DNA of 64,000 nt, from assembly GCF_002102475.1 (NCBI RefSeq), contig NZ_MSQD01000005.1, positions 111,799 through 175,798 of the forward strand, in the 5' to 3' direction. Positions 15,355 through 24,871 of the stretch are shown in pieces. Numbering within the stretch: position 1 is the stretch's first letter; every line of letters starts with the position of its first letter. A model generated the notes under the pieces. It saw nothing but the letters and a program-made list of their open reading frames with translations, made no database searches and was not told the origin of the DNA. This DNA is from Thermoanaerobacterium sp. PSU-2 (lineage in GTDB: Bacteria; Bacillota; Thermoanaerobacteria; Thermoanaerobacterales; Thermoanaerobacteraceae). The translations under genes were made by a program, and so were the position numbers.

Positions 15355-15508
15355 TTTAAGCACTCCTTCTCCCTTTATTCGCTACACATATAGTATATAA
15401 ATTATTTAATCTCTTGTGAAGCCCTCATATAATTACTGTCACTTTCCTTAATACAAATGATGTATTTATAAAGTTAAACACCATAAAAAAAGGAATGCAA
15501 TTTTTTTC

Positions 15509-15537
15509 TTGACTCTCCATCAAAATAATGTTAGAGT
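15509..15537 (+). promoter_or_regulatory. SigA-type promoter of the nitronate monooxygenase gene
   Basis: TTGACT (15509-15514), 17-base spacer, TAGAGT (15532-15537). Confidence 0.55.
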
Positions 15538-15570
15538 AACTTTATAAAATCATATGAGGAGGAATTTACA

Positions 15571-16662
15571 ATAGATATCAATATTAAAAGTTTAAAAATC
15601 GGCGATTTAGTGGCAAAATTACCAATAATCCAAGGTGGAATGGGCGTAGGAGTGTCACTAAACAATCTCGCTTCTGCCGTAGCCAATGAAGGTGGCATCG
15701 GCGTAATATCTGCAGCAGGTATTGGCATGTTGGAAAAAGATTTTGCTACAAATTACATTGAGGCAAATATAAGGGCACTTAGAAAGGAAATTAAGAAAGC
15801 CAGAGAAAAAACTAAAGGTATAATTGGCGTTAATATAATGGTAGCACTTTCAAATTTTGCTGATATGGTTAAAACATCAATAGATGAAGGAATTGATATA
15901 ATCTTTTCCGGCGCAGGACTTCCATTAAATCTCCCTAAATTTTTGAATAAAACATCTAAAACTAAATTAGTACCTATTGTTTCATCTGAAAGGGCATTCA
16001 ATCTTATAGCAAAAAGATGGCTGCAAAAATACGATTATTTGCCAGATGCTGTTGTCGTTGAAGGTCCAATGGCTGGTGGTCACTTAGGATATTCAAATGA
16101 GCAAATATCAAATCCTGACTATTCTCTTGATAAAATACTAAAAGACGTATTAGAAAAAACAAGACAATATGAGAAAATCTCAGGAAAGCAAATACCTGTC
16201 ATTGCTGCTGGTGGAATATATACAGGTGAAGACATATACAAATATCTAAAAATGGGTGCTGCTGGTGTACAAATGGCCACGCGTTTTGTCACAACCGATG
16301 AATGCGATGCGTCAGATGAATTTAAAAAGTCATATCTAAACTGCAAAAAAGAAGATATAGCTATAATAGAGAGTCCTGTCGGTATGCCAGGTAGAGCAAT
16401 CATTAATAAGTTCCTTAATGATGTAAAATCAGGTGAAAGAAAACCATATAAGTGCTTGTATCACTGCATTAAGACGTGTGACTATAAAAAAAGCCCTTAC
16501 TGTATATCGCAAGCACTTATAAACGCTCAAAAAGGACTTATGGCAAATGGATTTGCATTTGCCGGGGCCAATGCCTATAGAGCGGATAAGATAATACCCG
16601 TTAAAGATTTAATTGGTACTATCATGGATGAGTATAATAAAGCGCTTTATTTAAACATGTGA
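15571..16662 (+). CDS. Nitronate monooxygenase / 2-nitropropane dioxygenase family, apparent AUA start
   Basis: 363 residues if started at ATA 15571. The family needs the N-terminal LKIGDLVAKLPIIQGGMGVG, of which the first canonical start codon (GTG 15610) would remove the beginning; the only strong ribosome site, GAGGAGG, lies eight bases before the ATA and no ATG, GTG or TTG is in frame between. FMN-binding features are visible: GGMGVGVSL, the catalytic-region VEGPMAGGHLGY, IAAGGIYTGEDI and GAAGVQMATRFV. A Cys-rich patch (CLYHCIKTCDYKKSPYC) near residue 295 is typical of the clostridial subgroup. Oxidation of nitronates is the named activity; an enoyl-ACP reductase (FabK-like) role is a weaker alternative, as no fatty-acid genes are near. 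Confidence 0.85.
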   Translation: MDINIKSLKIGDLVAKLPIIQGGMGVGVSLNNLASAVANEGGIGVISAAGIGMLEKDFATNYIEANIRALRKEIKKAREKTKGIIGVNIMVALSNFADMVKTSIDEGIDIIFSGAGLPLNLPKFLNKTSKTKLVPIVSSERAFNLIAKRWLQKYDYLPDAVVVEGPMAGGHLGYSNEQISNPDYSLDKILKDVLEKTRQYEKISGKQIPVIAAGGIYTGEDIYKYLKMGAAGVQMATRFVTTDECDASDEFKKSYLNCKKEDIAIIESPVGMPGRAIINKFLNDVKSGERKPYKCLYHCIKTCDYKKSPYCISQALINAQKGLMANGFAFAGANAYRADKIIPVKDLIGTIMDEYNKALYLNM

Positions 16663-16666
16663 CTAT

Positions 16667-16697
16667 TTAAAAGACTGCCGTATTGGCAGTCTTTTAA
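16667..16697. terminator. Bidirectional terminator
   Basis: TTAAAAGACTGCC (16667-16679), loop GTATT, GGCAGTCTTTTAA (16685-16697), between convergent genes. Confidence 0.85.
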
Positions 16698-16699
16698 AA

Positions 16700-18241
16700 T
16701 TATTTTCTGGGCTTTGAAATCTCTACGCTTATTCTTTTACCATCGATTGTTTTACCAGATAATTGGTCAATTATATTTTTTGCAGCGCTTCTGGCCACAT
16801 TTACAAACGAAAATTTTTCAAATATGTCTATATCCTGTATATCATTTTTTGAGATGCGGCAATCTGAAAAAAGCTTAATTGCCGTCCTCTTATTGAATTT
16901 GTCTTTTCTTCCTAAATTGATAAACAGCCTTAAATAATCCCGTTCAATGTCATTTCTATACACATCTTCCCCATAATACATATCCATCAAAGCTGCCGCA
17001 ACATCTACAAGATTGTATTCTTCGTCAAGCTCCATTGCCAATGGCACAAACCTTTTATAATCATTTTTCTCCAATGTCTTTTTGATTTCAGCTATCATTT
17101 TATTGTACTTAACTTCCAATATGTCATCTACAGTTGGCAGTTCTTTTCGCTTTATTTTGCATCTTGTGGCTTTTTCTATCCTCTTCAATGCTGGATACTC
17201 CCTTGATGTCACTAATGTATAAGCGACACCACTTCGATTTGCTCTTCCTGTCCTGCCAATTCTGTGAACATACGATTCTACATCTTGTGGCAGATTGTAA
17301 TTTATGACATGTGTCACATTCTCAATATCTATGCCTCTTGCTGCTACATCAGTCGCCACTAAGAAATCCAAAATACCTTCTTTGAATTTCCTAAGCGTAT
17401 TTATCCTTTGATTTTGGCTCATATCACCATGCATACCTTCAACATTGTATCCTCTCGACTGCATATTTTCTGTAAGCTCATCAACTTCCTTTTTCGTTTT
17501 GCAGAAAATTATCGTGCTTGACGGCTCTTCAACATCTAATATTCTGCAAAGAGATTCAAACCTTTCTTGGTTTTTCACCTCGTAATAAAAATGCTGGACT
17601 GTTGAAACGGTCATAGTCTTTTTTACGATAGAAATAAATTTTGCATCGCTTTTCATGTATTTCTTTGCAAGATTCTTTATTTCATCCGGCATCGTGGCAG
17701 AAAACATCATGGTCTGTCTTTCTTTATTTGTATGGTTTATGATTTCTTTAATATCGTCTATAAACCCCATATCCAGCATTTCATCTGCTTCATCTAAAAC
17801 AAGGTACTTCACATCGTTCAATCTCAATATATCCCTCTTAATAAGGTCCAGAACTCTGCCTGGAGTGCCAATTATTATATCTACGCCTCTTTTTATTGCT
17901 TTAATTTGCCTATCTATTTGCACGCCACCATAGACAGGAAGCAATCTCACTTTAGAATACTTTCCAATGCGGGCCAATTCATCATTTACTTGTATTGCCA
18001 ACTCTCTTGTAGGAGTCAAAACAAGGCAAAACACTTTCCCCTCATTTGAACCAATATTGTTTATGATAGGTGCACCGTACGCCAGCGTCTTGCCGGTTCC
18101 TGTCTCTGCCTGTCCTATTACATCTGAGCCCTGCAACAACACAGGTATTACTTCCGACTGTATTTTAGATGGCTCTTCAAATCCCATATCGTCGATAGCT
18201 TTTAAAATTTTTTCATTTAAATTTAGTTCCTTAAAATCCAT
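16700..18241 (-). CDS. DEAD-box RNA helicase with DbpA-like C-terminal RNA-binding domain
   Basis: 513 residues. Helicase motifs appear in order: AETGTGKT (Walker A), PTRELAIQ (Ia), TPGRVLDL (Ib), DEAD (II), FSATMP (III), ATDVAARGID (V) and HRIGRTGR (VI). After about residue 440 comes a ~75-residue domain (FINLGRKDKFNKRTAIKLF ... VNVARSAAKNIIDQL ... RISVEISKPRK) like the RNA-recognition module of DbpA/YxiN, which targets 23S rRNA. Role in ribosome assembly or cold adaptation is likely. CshA-type helicases have a different tail, so I favour the DbpA/YxiN-like group. Confidence 0.9.
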   Translation of the reverse strand: MDFKELNLNEKILKAIDDMGFEEPSKIQSEVIPVLLQGSDVIGQAETGTGKTLAYGAPIINNIGSNEGKVFCLVLTPTRELAIQVNDELARIGKYSKVRLLPVYGGVQIDRQIKAIKRGVDIIIGTPGRVLDLIKRDILRLNDVKYLVLDEADEMLDMGFIDDIKEIINHTNKERQTMMFSATMPDEIKNLAKKYMKSDAKFISIVKKTMTVSTVQHFYYEVKNQERFESLCRILDVEEPSSTIIFCKTKKEVDELTENMQSRGYNVEGMHGDMSQNQRINTLRKFKEGILDFLVATDVAARGIDIENVTHVINYNLPQDVESYVHRIGRTGRANRSGVAYTLVTSREYPALKRIEKATRCKIKRKELPTVDDILEVKYNKMIAEIKKTLEKNDYKRFVPLAMELDEEYNLVDVAAALMDMYYGEDVYRNDIERDYLRLFINLGRKDKFNKRTAIKLFSDCRISKNDIQDIDIFEKFSFVNVARSAAKNIIDQLSGKTIDGKRISVEISKPRK

Positions 18242-18287
18242 TAATCTTTTGTCTCCTTAATATTTTTTATTCACCTGGTATTATTTT

Positions 18288-18773
18288 TTACAAAATCAAC
18301 TGCAATATGTGAATATCCAGGTATCTATTAAACTTGTAACCTAATTCCTTTAATGTACCAACAATTTTGAAGCCGTACTTTTCGTGCAAGTGAATGCTTA
18401 CATCGTTGCCTTCAGATATTCTGGCTATTATAGTGTGAAATTCATTTTCCTTTGCGTGTTCTATAATCTTCTTGATTAATTTATCCCCAATGCCACGTCC
18501 CTTGTACGACTCATCAACGTAAATCGAGTCTTCCGCCACAGCCCTATAGCCGCATTTTTCAGACCAAATGGATAATGACGCCCAGCCTACAACAATGTCG
18601 TCTTCTATTGCCACAAAAACAGCATATCTGTCATTGTGGGCCTCAAACCACTTTTTATGATACTCTAATGGCCTTGGTTCAGTATCAATTGTTGCTGTTG
18701 TGTTTAATACAGCTTGATTGTATATGTCATTTATCCTTTCAATATCATCTATATTAGCTTTTCGAATGATCAT
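18288..18773 (-). CDS. GNAT N-acetyltransferase, phosphinothricin acetyltransferase-like
   Basis: 161 residues from ATG 18773 (ten bases after AAAGGA). The Pat/YncA-type pattern is visible: IRKANIDDIERINDIYNQAV, TIDTEPRPLEYHKKWFEAH, the acetyl-CoA motif VDESYKGRGIGDKLIKKII and ISEGNDVSIHLHEKYGFKIVG. These enzymes acetylate phosphinothricin, methionine sulfone or related amines; the true substrate is unknown. It stands alone between a helicase and a divergent hydrolase gene. Confidence 0.85.
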   Translation of the reverse strand: MIIRKANIDDIERINDIYNQAVLNTTATIDTEPRPLEYHKKWFEAHNDRYAVFVAIEDDIVVGWASLSIWSEKCGYRAVAEDSIYVDESYKGRGIGDKLIKKIIEHAKENEFHTIIARISEGNDVSIHLHEKYGFKIVGTLKELGYKFNRYLDIHILQLIL

Positions 18774-18898
18774 AAAGACCGTTCCTTTCAATCAAATTGG
18801 CTTTAAAAGAATCCGATATAAATACTTTAACATATAATGCTGAAATTGCATATATATAATCAAAATAATTTTTAAAAATTCTCATGGAGATGTATTAT

Positions 18899-19309
18899 AT
18901 GAATAAGAAATCGATTGATATAAAAAAACACTCATTCATAGTAAATGCTGATTACAATGATGTTTTGCTTTTAGCAAAATTAATTCAGGCAGAAGGCGAA
19001 AGCGAACCAATGATTGGAAAAGTTGCCATAGGAGCCGTCGTCGTAAACAGAGTGCAAAATCAAAATTTCCCTGATACAATATCTGAAGTCATATTTGAGC
19101 CTGGACAATTTGAAAGCGTAACAAATAACCGCATATTCAATGTAGAAAACATAGACGAGGAATGTATTATTTCAGCTTTAAAAGCATTGGAAGGAGAAGA
19201 CCCGACAGATGGTTCTCTGTACTTTTACAATACGTATACAGCAACAAACGATTGGATTAAATCAAAAAAAGTAAGCGTTGCAATAGGAAAACATAATTTT
19301 ATAGCATAA
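18899..19309 (+). CDS. SleB-type cell-wall hydrolase
   Basis: 136 residues from ATG 18899, nine bases after GGAG. The protein is a bare SleB/CwlJ hydrolase domain: LLAKLIQAEGESEP with the catalytic Glu, GKVAIGAVVVNRVQN, FPDTISEVIFEPGQFESV and the LEGEDPTDGSLYFYN block. The family contains the spore-cortex lytic enzymes SleB and CwlJ. No signal peptide or peptidoglycan-binding domain is seen, as in CwlJ, which is placed in the spore coat. Role in spore germination is therefore plausible but not shown. Confidence 0.85.
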   Translation: MNKKSIDIKKHSFIVNADYNDVLLLAKLIQAEGESEPMIGKVAIGAVVVNRVQNQNFPDTISEVIFEPGQFESVTNNRIFNVENIDEECIISALKALEGEDPTDGSLYFYNTYTATNDWIKSKKVSVAIGKHNFIA

Positions 19310-19336
19310 GAAAGCAGGGCATGGCCCTGCTTTCTT
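19308..19336. terminator. Bidirectional terminator, end of the ech-hyp operon
   Basis: AAGAAAGCAGGGC (19308-19320), loop ATG, GCCCTGCTTTCTT (19324-19336). It serves both the SleB-like gene and hypE. Confidence 0.85.
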
Positions 19337-20325
19337 CAGCATATTCTGGGGAGAAGTTCGCCAATTGGTCTATCAACGATTCTATTTGTGCCATAGACTG
19401 TTTCTATCGTCACAAGACCAGAATCATCGATTTCGCCGATAATGGCGGCATCTTTACCGTATTTATCCTCTTTCATTATTTCCAATGCCTTATAAGCAAA
19501 ATCTTTATCAACTACACACACAAGCTTTCCTTCATTGGCAAGGTGCAGATAATCGATGCCTAACATACTACAAGCCGATTTTACGCTTTCTTTCACAGGC
19601 AGCTTATCTTCATGTATTTTGATTCCCACATTGCTCATGCCAGCTATCTCGTACAGAACTTCCGCAACACCGCCCCTTGTAGGATCTCTTAAGATTTTCA
19701 CAGCATCTCTAAGAGCCATAAGCTTCTCCACCATTTTATTTAAAGGTGACACATCAGAAAGAAGAGGAGGGTCAAAATCAAGCCCTTCCCTGGCACCCAT
19801 CACTGCCATCCCATGATCTCCAATTGTCCCCGAAACTATCACTACATCTCCAGGTTTTCCGTTTTTAATAGACACGTAAGCTCCATCAGGTAAAATGCCT
19901 ATTCCGGCAGTATTTATGAAGATTCCATCTGCACTGTTTTTCTCCACGACCTTTGTATCACCTGTCACAATTTGTACACCAGCTTCATTAGCGGCATCTA
20001 CCATAGAGCCGACTATCTTTTTAATGTCATCAACCGGAAATCCCTCTTCAATTATAAATGATGCACTCAAGAAAAGAGGCTTTGCACCACGCATGGAAAT
20101 ATCATTTACAGTACCGCATATTGCCAACCTTCCAATGTCACCACCTGGAAAGAAAACAGGCTTTACTACAAAGCTGTCTGTAGTAAAAACAGTCTTGCCT
20201 GGCAGCAATGCTGCATCTTCCATCTGATTTAGATATTCGTTATTGAACTTTTCTATGAATATTTCGCTTATGAAGCTTTGCATCATCGAACCACCGCCAC
20301 CGTGTGACATCAATACCTTATCCAT
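19336..20325 (-). CDS. hypE: Hydrogenase maturation protein HypE
   Basis: 329 residues from ATG 20325 after GAGGAGG. HypE dehydrates the carbamoyl group received from HypF to a cyanide ligand of the NiFe site. The protein shows the PurM-like ATP-binding fold (SHGGGGSMMQSFISE, DPTRGGVAEVLYEIA) and ends in the diagnostic PRIC tail, whose final Cys carries the cyanate. Last gene of the hypABFCDE set. Confidence 0.96.
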   Translation of the reverse strand: MDKVLMSHGGGGSMMQSFISEIFIEKFNNEYLNQMEDAALLPGKTVFTTDSFVVKPVFFPGGDIGRLAICGTVNDISMRGAKPLFLSASFIIEEGFPVDDIKKIVGSMVDAANEAGVQIVTGDTKVVEKNSADGIFINTAGIGILPDGAYVSIKNGKPGDVVIVSGTIGDHGMAVMGAREGLDFDPPLLSDVSPLNKMVEKLMALRDAVKILRDPTRGGVAEVLYEIAGMSNVGIKIHEDKLPVKESVKSACSMLGIDYLHLANEGKLVCVVDKDFAYKALEIMKEDKYGKDAAIIGEIDDSGLVTIETVYGTNRIVDRPIGELLPRIC

Positions 20326-20344
20326 ATACCGTTCCTCCTCGATT

Positions 20345-21397
20345 TTACTCGCCGTACTTGTAGTACGCCGCACAAGATCCTTCTGATGAAACCATGCAGG
20401 GACCAACAGGATTTAAAGGTGTGCAAGCTTTGCCAAACAGTGGGCATTGTTTTGGCGTTATAATCCCTTTCAGCACATCACCGCATCGACAGCCTTTTAT
20501 CTCTGTACTGCTATTGGGCTTTTTAATCTTAAATTTTTTCTCTGCATCGTATTCGCTGTACTTATCACGTATCCTAAGCCCTGATCCTTCTATCATGCCA
20601 AGGCCTCTCCATTCAGCATCGCTTTCTTCAAAGACTTCATCCATCAATCTTTGTGCATAAGTATTTCCTTCCTCTTTTACGACCCTTTTATACTGAATTT
20701 CTATCTTAGGATCTTTTAAGTTTTTTAAAATCATTACGACGCTCATCAATATGTCTGTTGCTTCAAATCCAGATACGACACCGCCAATATTGTATCTATC
20801 AACCAAAAAATTATATATAGTGCTTCCTGTTATGGCACTTACATGGCCTGGAAGTAGAAATCCCTGAATGTCTGATCCATTTACAACAAGTGCCTCCAAT
20901 GCCTTTGGCATTGTCTTATGAAGACAATACACACTGTAATTCTTTATTTTTTTTGTGTACGCTTCTTTTATAGTCATGGCGACAGACGGGATTGTCGTCT
21001 CAAAGCCTATCCCAATAAAAACTACCTCTTTACTTGGGTTTGCCATAGCATAATCCAGTGCATCAAGTGGTGAATAAAACACCCTCACATCTCTGCCTTT
21101 CGCCCTCTCCTCTTGCAGCGAAGAATCATTTCCAGGCACTCTTACCAAATCTCCAAATGTGGCAATAGTCACTCCTTGACTTGCCAAAGATATTGATGCA
21201 TCAATCTCATTTTGTGCCGTCACACAGACAGGACATCCTGGCCCCGATATGAGTTTTATATTTGGCGGCAATATCTGCCTTAAGCCGTATTTCGATATAG
21301 CCATAGTGTGAGAACCGCAGACTTCCATTATTTTAATAGATTCTCCAGTATTATACCTATCTATAAGCTCTTTGGCTGTATTTATGATGCCTTGCAT
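20345..21397 (-). CDS. hypD: Hydrogenase maturation protein HypD
   Basis: 350 residues. HypD, with HypC, holds the Fe(CN)2CO unit during its assembly. Conserved motifs are EVCGSHTMAISKYG, SGPGCPVCV, FGDLVRVPG, IGFETTIP and GFEATDIL; the C-terminal [4Fe-4S] Cys include GCRCGDVLKGI and CPLFGKACTPLNPVGPCMVS. It lies 19 bases upstream of hypE. Confidence 0.97.
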   Translation of the reverse strand: MQGIINTAKELIDRYNTGESIKIMEVCGSHTMAISKYGLRQILPPNIKLISGPGCPVCVTAQNEIDASISLASQGVTIATFGDLVRVPGNDSSLQEERAKGRDVRVFYSPLDALDYAMANPSKEVVFIGIGFETTIPSVAMTIKEAYTKKIKNYSVYCLHKTMPKALEALVVNGSDIQGFLLPGHVSAITGSTIYNFLVDRYNIGGVVSGFEATDILMSVVMILKNLKDPKIEIQYKRVVKEEGNTYAQRLMDEVFEESDAEWRGLGMIEGSGLRIRDKYSEYDAEKKFKIKKPNSSTEIKGCRCGDVLKGIITPKQCPLFGKACTPLNPVGPCMVSSEGSCAAYYKYGE

Positions 21398-21415
21398 AGA
21401 AATACCTTTCCTTTC

Positions 21416-21655
21416 TTATTTTTGTTTGAAGCTTTCTCTCAAAGCTTCCTCCATTTCTTCCCAAAGCCTTAGATCTTCTTCAGCCGTCTCTTTATCTACA
21501 ATGCTTATTGCCACACCTGCGTGAACCATGACATAATCTCCAATCTTGACATCAGGTACCATTGATATGGACACCCTTCTTTTTAGTCCGTTTAATTCAG
21601 TCTCTGCCACATCTCCATCGATTTTTACTACCTTTTGTGCGACAGCAATACACAT
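21416..21655 (-). CDS. hypC: Hydrogenase maturation chaperone HypC
   Basis: 79 residues, starting MCIAVAQKVV; the Cys after the initiator Met is the conserved iron-binding residue of the HypC/HupF family. The rest shows ISMVPDVKIGDYVMVHAGVAI, also typical. It carries the iron-ligand precursor between HypD and the large subunit EchE. Located between hypF and hypD. Confidence 0.96.
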   Translation of the reverse strand: MCIAVAQKVVKIDGDVAETELNGLKRRVSISMVPDVKIGDYVMVHAGVAISIVDKETAEEDLRLWEEMEEALRESFKQK

Positions 21656-21657
21656 AA

Positions 21658-23904
21658 TTACACCTCCATCATATAGTTTGCTATGACTGCTTGGCCTAAG
21701 GAAATGCCACCGTCATTGCAAGGTATCTTGCTATTGGAATAAACAAGAAATCCTTCTTTTGATAATCTATCAATGATATTTTCCAATAAATATTTGTTCT
21801 GAAAGCTTCCACCGCTTAAAACCACTTTATCTATATTGTACTTTTCGCCAAGTCTCAATGCCACATAAGCAGTAAACTCTACAATTGTATTGTGAAATCT
21901 GGCGGATATTATTCCCTTGCTTACTCCTTTTTTATAGTCAGAATAAACCTGCTTTAAAATACCTGATGTATCCACCACATACTGGTCATCACTTGATACC
22001 GTAAAGTCATAATATGATCGATCACTTTCTATGATGCTTTCAAGCTCCATGGCTGCTTGTCCTTCATATAGGACAGTGTCTTTAACACCAATCAGTGATG
22101 CAACTGCATCAAACAATCTACCCATGCTGGACACCAACGGTGCGTTTATCTTTTTGTCTATCTGCGCTTTTATGATCTCCAATTCCTTTGCATCAAACCT
22201 TTTAAGGTATTCATGGTAGCAATCCATATCTTCATTTATAAAGCCTATTGCAGTTCTGTATATCCTTTTTATAGCAAGCTCTCCGCCTGGAAGCGGATTG
22301 TACTTTATATGGCCAGCCCTTACGAAGTCTTTCAAATCAGCTATCAAAAATTCAGCACCCCAAATATTTCCATCCAATCCATATCCCGTGCCATCGTATG
22401 AAAAACCTATGACTTTGTCATCTATGCCGTACTCCGCCATGCAACTTGCTATGTGTGCATGATGGTGCTGTGTGTATATTACAGGCAAGCCCAGTGTCTT
22501 TGCAAACTGCGTCGACAAATAGCCTTGATGCATGTCACACGCCACAAATTGCGGCTCCATTTTAAAAAGTTTCATGTACTTCTTTATCTCATCTACATAA
22601 TACATGTACGTCTTGCTGTTATCGAGATCTCCTATGTGATGGCTTAGAAATGCGTAATTGCCTTTAGTCAAGCAAAACGTGTTTTTGTAATACCCTCCAA
22701 CGGCAAGTATCGGTTTAAAGTCCATTTTAAGCACCATAGGCTCTGGAGCATATCCTCTCGATCGCCTTATGACTCTTTCGCTTTTAGCTTTCCAAGATGT
22801 AACCGTATCGTCAATCCTATTTACAATGTCTCTATCATTTAAAAGGAAACTGTCTGCTATGTCTTTAAGCCTCTCTAATGCTTCATCATTGTCTTTGCAC
22901 AGAGGCTCTTCACTGATATTGCCACTGGTCATGACAACTGGAAAATCTATATATTTAAACAAAAGATAATGTATAGGCGCGTAAGGAAGCATCACACCTA
23001 CGCTGTCAAGGCCATCGCTTACACCTTCAAACTCGTATTTCTTTTTTAAAAGGACGATAGGCCTTCTTTGGCTATTTAATAGCTCCATTTCATCATGGCT
23101 TACATGGCAATACCTTTTTACAGCTTCTACATCTTTCATCATAAGCGCCAGAGGCTTTCCATACCTGTTTTTCCTATCTCTAAGCCTTAATACAGACTCA
23201 CGTGATAATGCATTTACAGCCAGATGAAAGCCGCCTATCCCCTTTATAGCAACGATTTTCCCTTTTCTTAAATCTTCAGCAATCGCCATAATGGGATCAA
23301 TATTCGTGCTTTCGCCAACATATTTAAGGGATGGTCCACAATCGTAACATGCTACAGGCTGTGCATGAAACCTCCTGTCTAAAGGATTTTCATACTCGTC
23401 TCTACATAATTTACACATCGGGAATTTTTTCATAGACGTCTTTGGCCTGTCGTATGGTATATCCTCTATGATGGAAAATCTCGGACCGCAGTTTGTGCAA
23501 TTTATGAACGGATAGTTATATCTCCTGTTTTTTTCGTCCATCATCTCACTTACGCATTCGTCGCATACACCCATATCAGGAGAAATCGGCACAAATCCCT
23601 CATCTGCTTTGCTTGACTTTATGCTAAAACCTTTATATCCTAAGACATCACAATCTTCTACAGATATCTCGTCTATTTTCGAAAGCTTCGGAGGATTGTC
23701 TTTTAATTCCATCAAAAACGCATCTATTTCATCATCATAACCCTCCACGTTAATAGAAACACCAGATGATGTGTTATAAACGATGCCTGACAAGCTGTGT
23801 TTTAATGCCAAATTGTAGACAAACGGTCTAAATCCTACACCTTGAACAATTCCTTTAATATTTATTTGCCTTGCACGTATTCGTCGTATTTCTCTTTCAG
23901 CCAT
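21658..23904 (-). CDS. hypF: Carbamoyltransferase HypF
   Basis: 748 residues. HypF uses carbamoyl phosphate and ATP to carbamoylate HypE. Domains in order: acylphosphatase-like (INIKGIVQGVGFRPFVYNLA, near 15-90), two zinc fingers (CDEC...CTNCGPRF and CKLC...CYDCGP, about 110-190), a YrdC-like ATP-binding part (RKGKIVAIKGIGGFHLA) and a Kae1-like part with the metal-binding QHHHAHIASC and a C-terminal LSGGSFQN. The start overlaps hypB by 43 bases, suggesting coupling. Confidence 0.96.
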   Translation of the reverse strand: MAEREIRRIRARQINIKGIVQGVGFRPFVYNLALKHSLSGIVYNTSSGVSINVEGYDDEIDAFLMELKDNPPKLSKIDEISVEDCDVLGYKGFSIKSSKADEGFVPISPDMGVCDECVSEMMDEKNRRYNYPFINCTNCGPRFSIIEDIPYDRPKTSMKKFPMCKLCRDEYENPLDRRFHAQPVACYDCGPSLKYVGESTNIDPIMAIAEDLRKGKIVAIKGIGGFHLAVNALSRESVLRLRDRKNRYGKPLALMMKDVEAVKRYCHVSHDEMELLNSQRRPIVLLKKKYEFEGVSDGLDSVGVMLPYAPIHYLLFKYIDFPVVMTSGNISEEPLCKDNDEALERLKDIADSFLLNDRDIVNRIDDTVTSWKAKSERVIRRSRGYAPEPMVLKMDFKPILAVGGYYKNTFCLTKGNYAFLSHHIGDLDNSKTYMYYVDEIKKYMKLFKMEPQFVACDMHQGYLSTQFAKTLGLPVIYTQHHHAHIASCMAEYGIDDKVIGFSYDGTGYGLDGNIWGAEFLIADLKDFVRAGHIKYNPLPGGELAIKRIYRTAIGFINEDMDCYHEYLKRFDAKELEIIKAQIDKKINAPLVSSMGRLFDAVASLIGVKDTVLYEGQAAMELESIIESDRSYYDFTVSSDDQYVVDTSGILKQVYSDYKKGVSKGIISARFHNTIVEFTAYVALRLGEKYNIDKVVLSGGSFQNKYLLENIIDRLSKEGFLVYSNSKIPCNDGGISLGQAVIANYMMEV

Positions 23905-24515
23905 TTCGCCAGCACCTCAAAGCCTTCCCCTGTCCTTGATGATACTTCAAAAATCTCAGCTTCATCATTAAGCGTCTTTACACCATCGTAAAAATACTGC
24001 TTATTGAAGTCAAAATACGGCAACAAATCTATCTTGTTTATAACGACTGCTTTCGCCTTTGAAAACAAGAGAGGATATTTGTATGGTTTATCATCGCCCT
24101 CAGCAACATTTGCCATAGCCAATTTGAAGTCTTCACCAAGTTCAAAATCTGAAGGACATATTAGATTTCCTATATTCTCTATGAACAATATTCCGCCTTT
24201 AAAATCAAGCGTAGACAATGCTTTGTTTATTGAATTTGCATTCAGATGACAAGCACCACCAGTATTTATCTGCACCACCGGTATATTTCTTTCAGCCATC
24301 TTGCGGGCATCTATATCAGACGCTACATCGCCTTCTATGACACCACAAGGAATATCCATGTTTTCTATAAGCTTCAATATGAAACTTGTTTTGCCTGTAC
24401 CAGGTGAGCCGATTATGTTTACCATCATGATTTTTCTTTCATCTTTTATGCTTTTGTTTTCTTCCGCAATGTTGTTGTTGGCTTCAAGCACATCTTTAAT
24501 AATCTTTATTTCCAT
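23862..24515 (-). CDS. hypB: Nickel-insertion GTPase HypB
   Basis: 217 residues. HypB hydrolyses GTP to help load nickel into the large subunit. Motifs: NIIGSPGTGKTSF (P-loop), EGDVASDIDA, the metal-binding GGACHLNA, FIENIGNLICP and VINKIDLLPY (NKxD). The N-terminus lacks the His-rich stretch and the CxxC nickel-storage motif present in some HypB proteins. It overlaps hypF. Confidence 0.96.
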   Translation of the reverse strand: MEIKIIKDVLEANNNIAEENKSIKDERKIMMVNIIGSPGTGKTSFILKLIENMDIPCGVIEGDVASDIDARKMAERNIPVVQINTGGACHLNANSINKALSTLDFKGGILFIENIGNLICPSDFELGEDFKLAMANVAEGDDKPYKYPLLFSKAKAVVINKIDLLPYFDFNKQYFYDGVKTLNDEAEIFEVSSRTGEGFEVLAKWLKEKYDEYVQGK

Positions 24516-24529
24516 TTATAATACACTCC

Positions 24530-24871
24530 TTATTCAACATCTATACTATCTATATAAAGTTCTTTGCCTTTCTCAATCAAAACACCGCTGCTGCCGCAAT
24601 AGGGACACTTAAACGTGAAATTACCCCTATTATAAATCATGCCGCAACTGCGGCATTTAAACTCTGCTTTCACTTTTTTAAAATCAAGCTTAGCACCGTA
24701 TAATGGCGTTCCTTCGCTTAAAACATCAAAATAAAACCTTATGCTTTCTTCTTCAAACCCGGTTAATTCCCCAAGCACGATGTTTATTTTGGTCACCTTA
24801 TTGACATTTCTTTTTTTAGCTTCATCAGAAACCATGTTTACGATGCTTTCAGTTATAGACAATTCATGCAT
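24530..24871 (-). CDS. hypA: Nickel chaperone HypA
   Basis: 113 residues starting MHELSI, with His2 as the known nickel ligand of the family. The zinc site is two CxxC pairs, CRSCGMIY and CPYCGSSG. It delivers nickel with HypB. It follows echF with no gap, linking structural and maturation genes. Confidence 0.96.
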   Translation of the reverse strand: MHELSITESIVNMVSDEAKKRNVNKVTKINIVLGELTGFEEESIRFYFDVLSEGTPLYGAKLDFKKVKAEFKCRSCGMIYNRGNFTFKCPYCGSSGVLIEKGKELYIDSIDVE

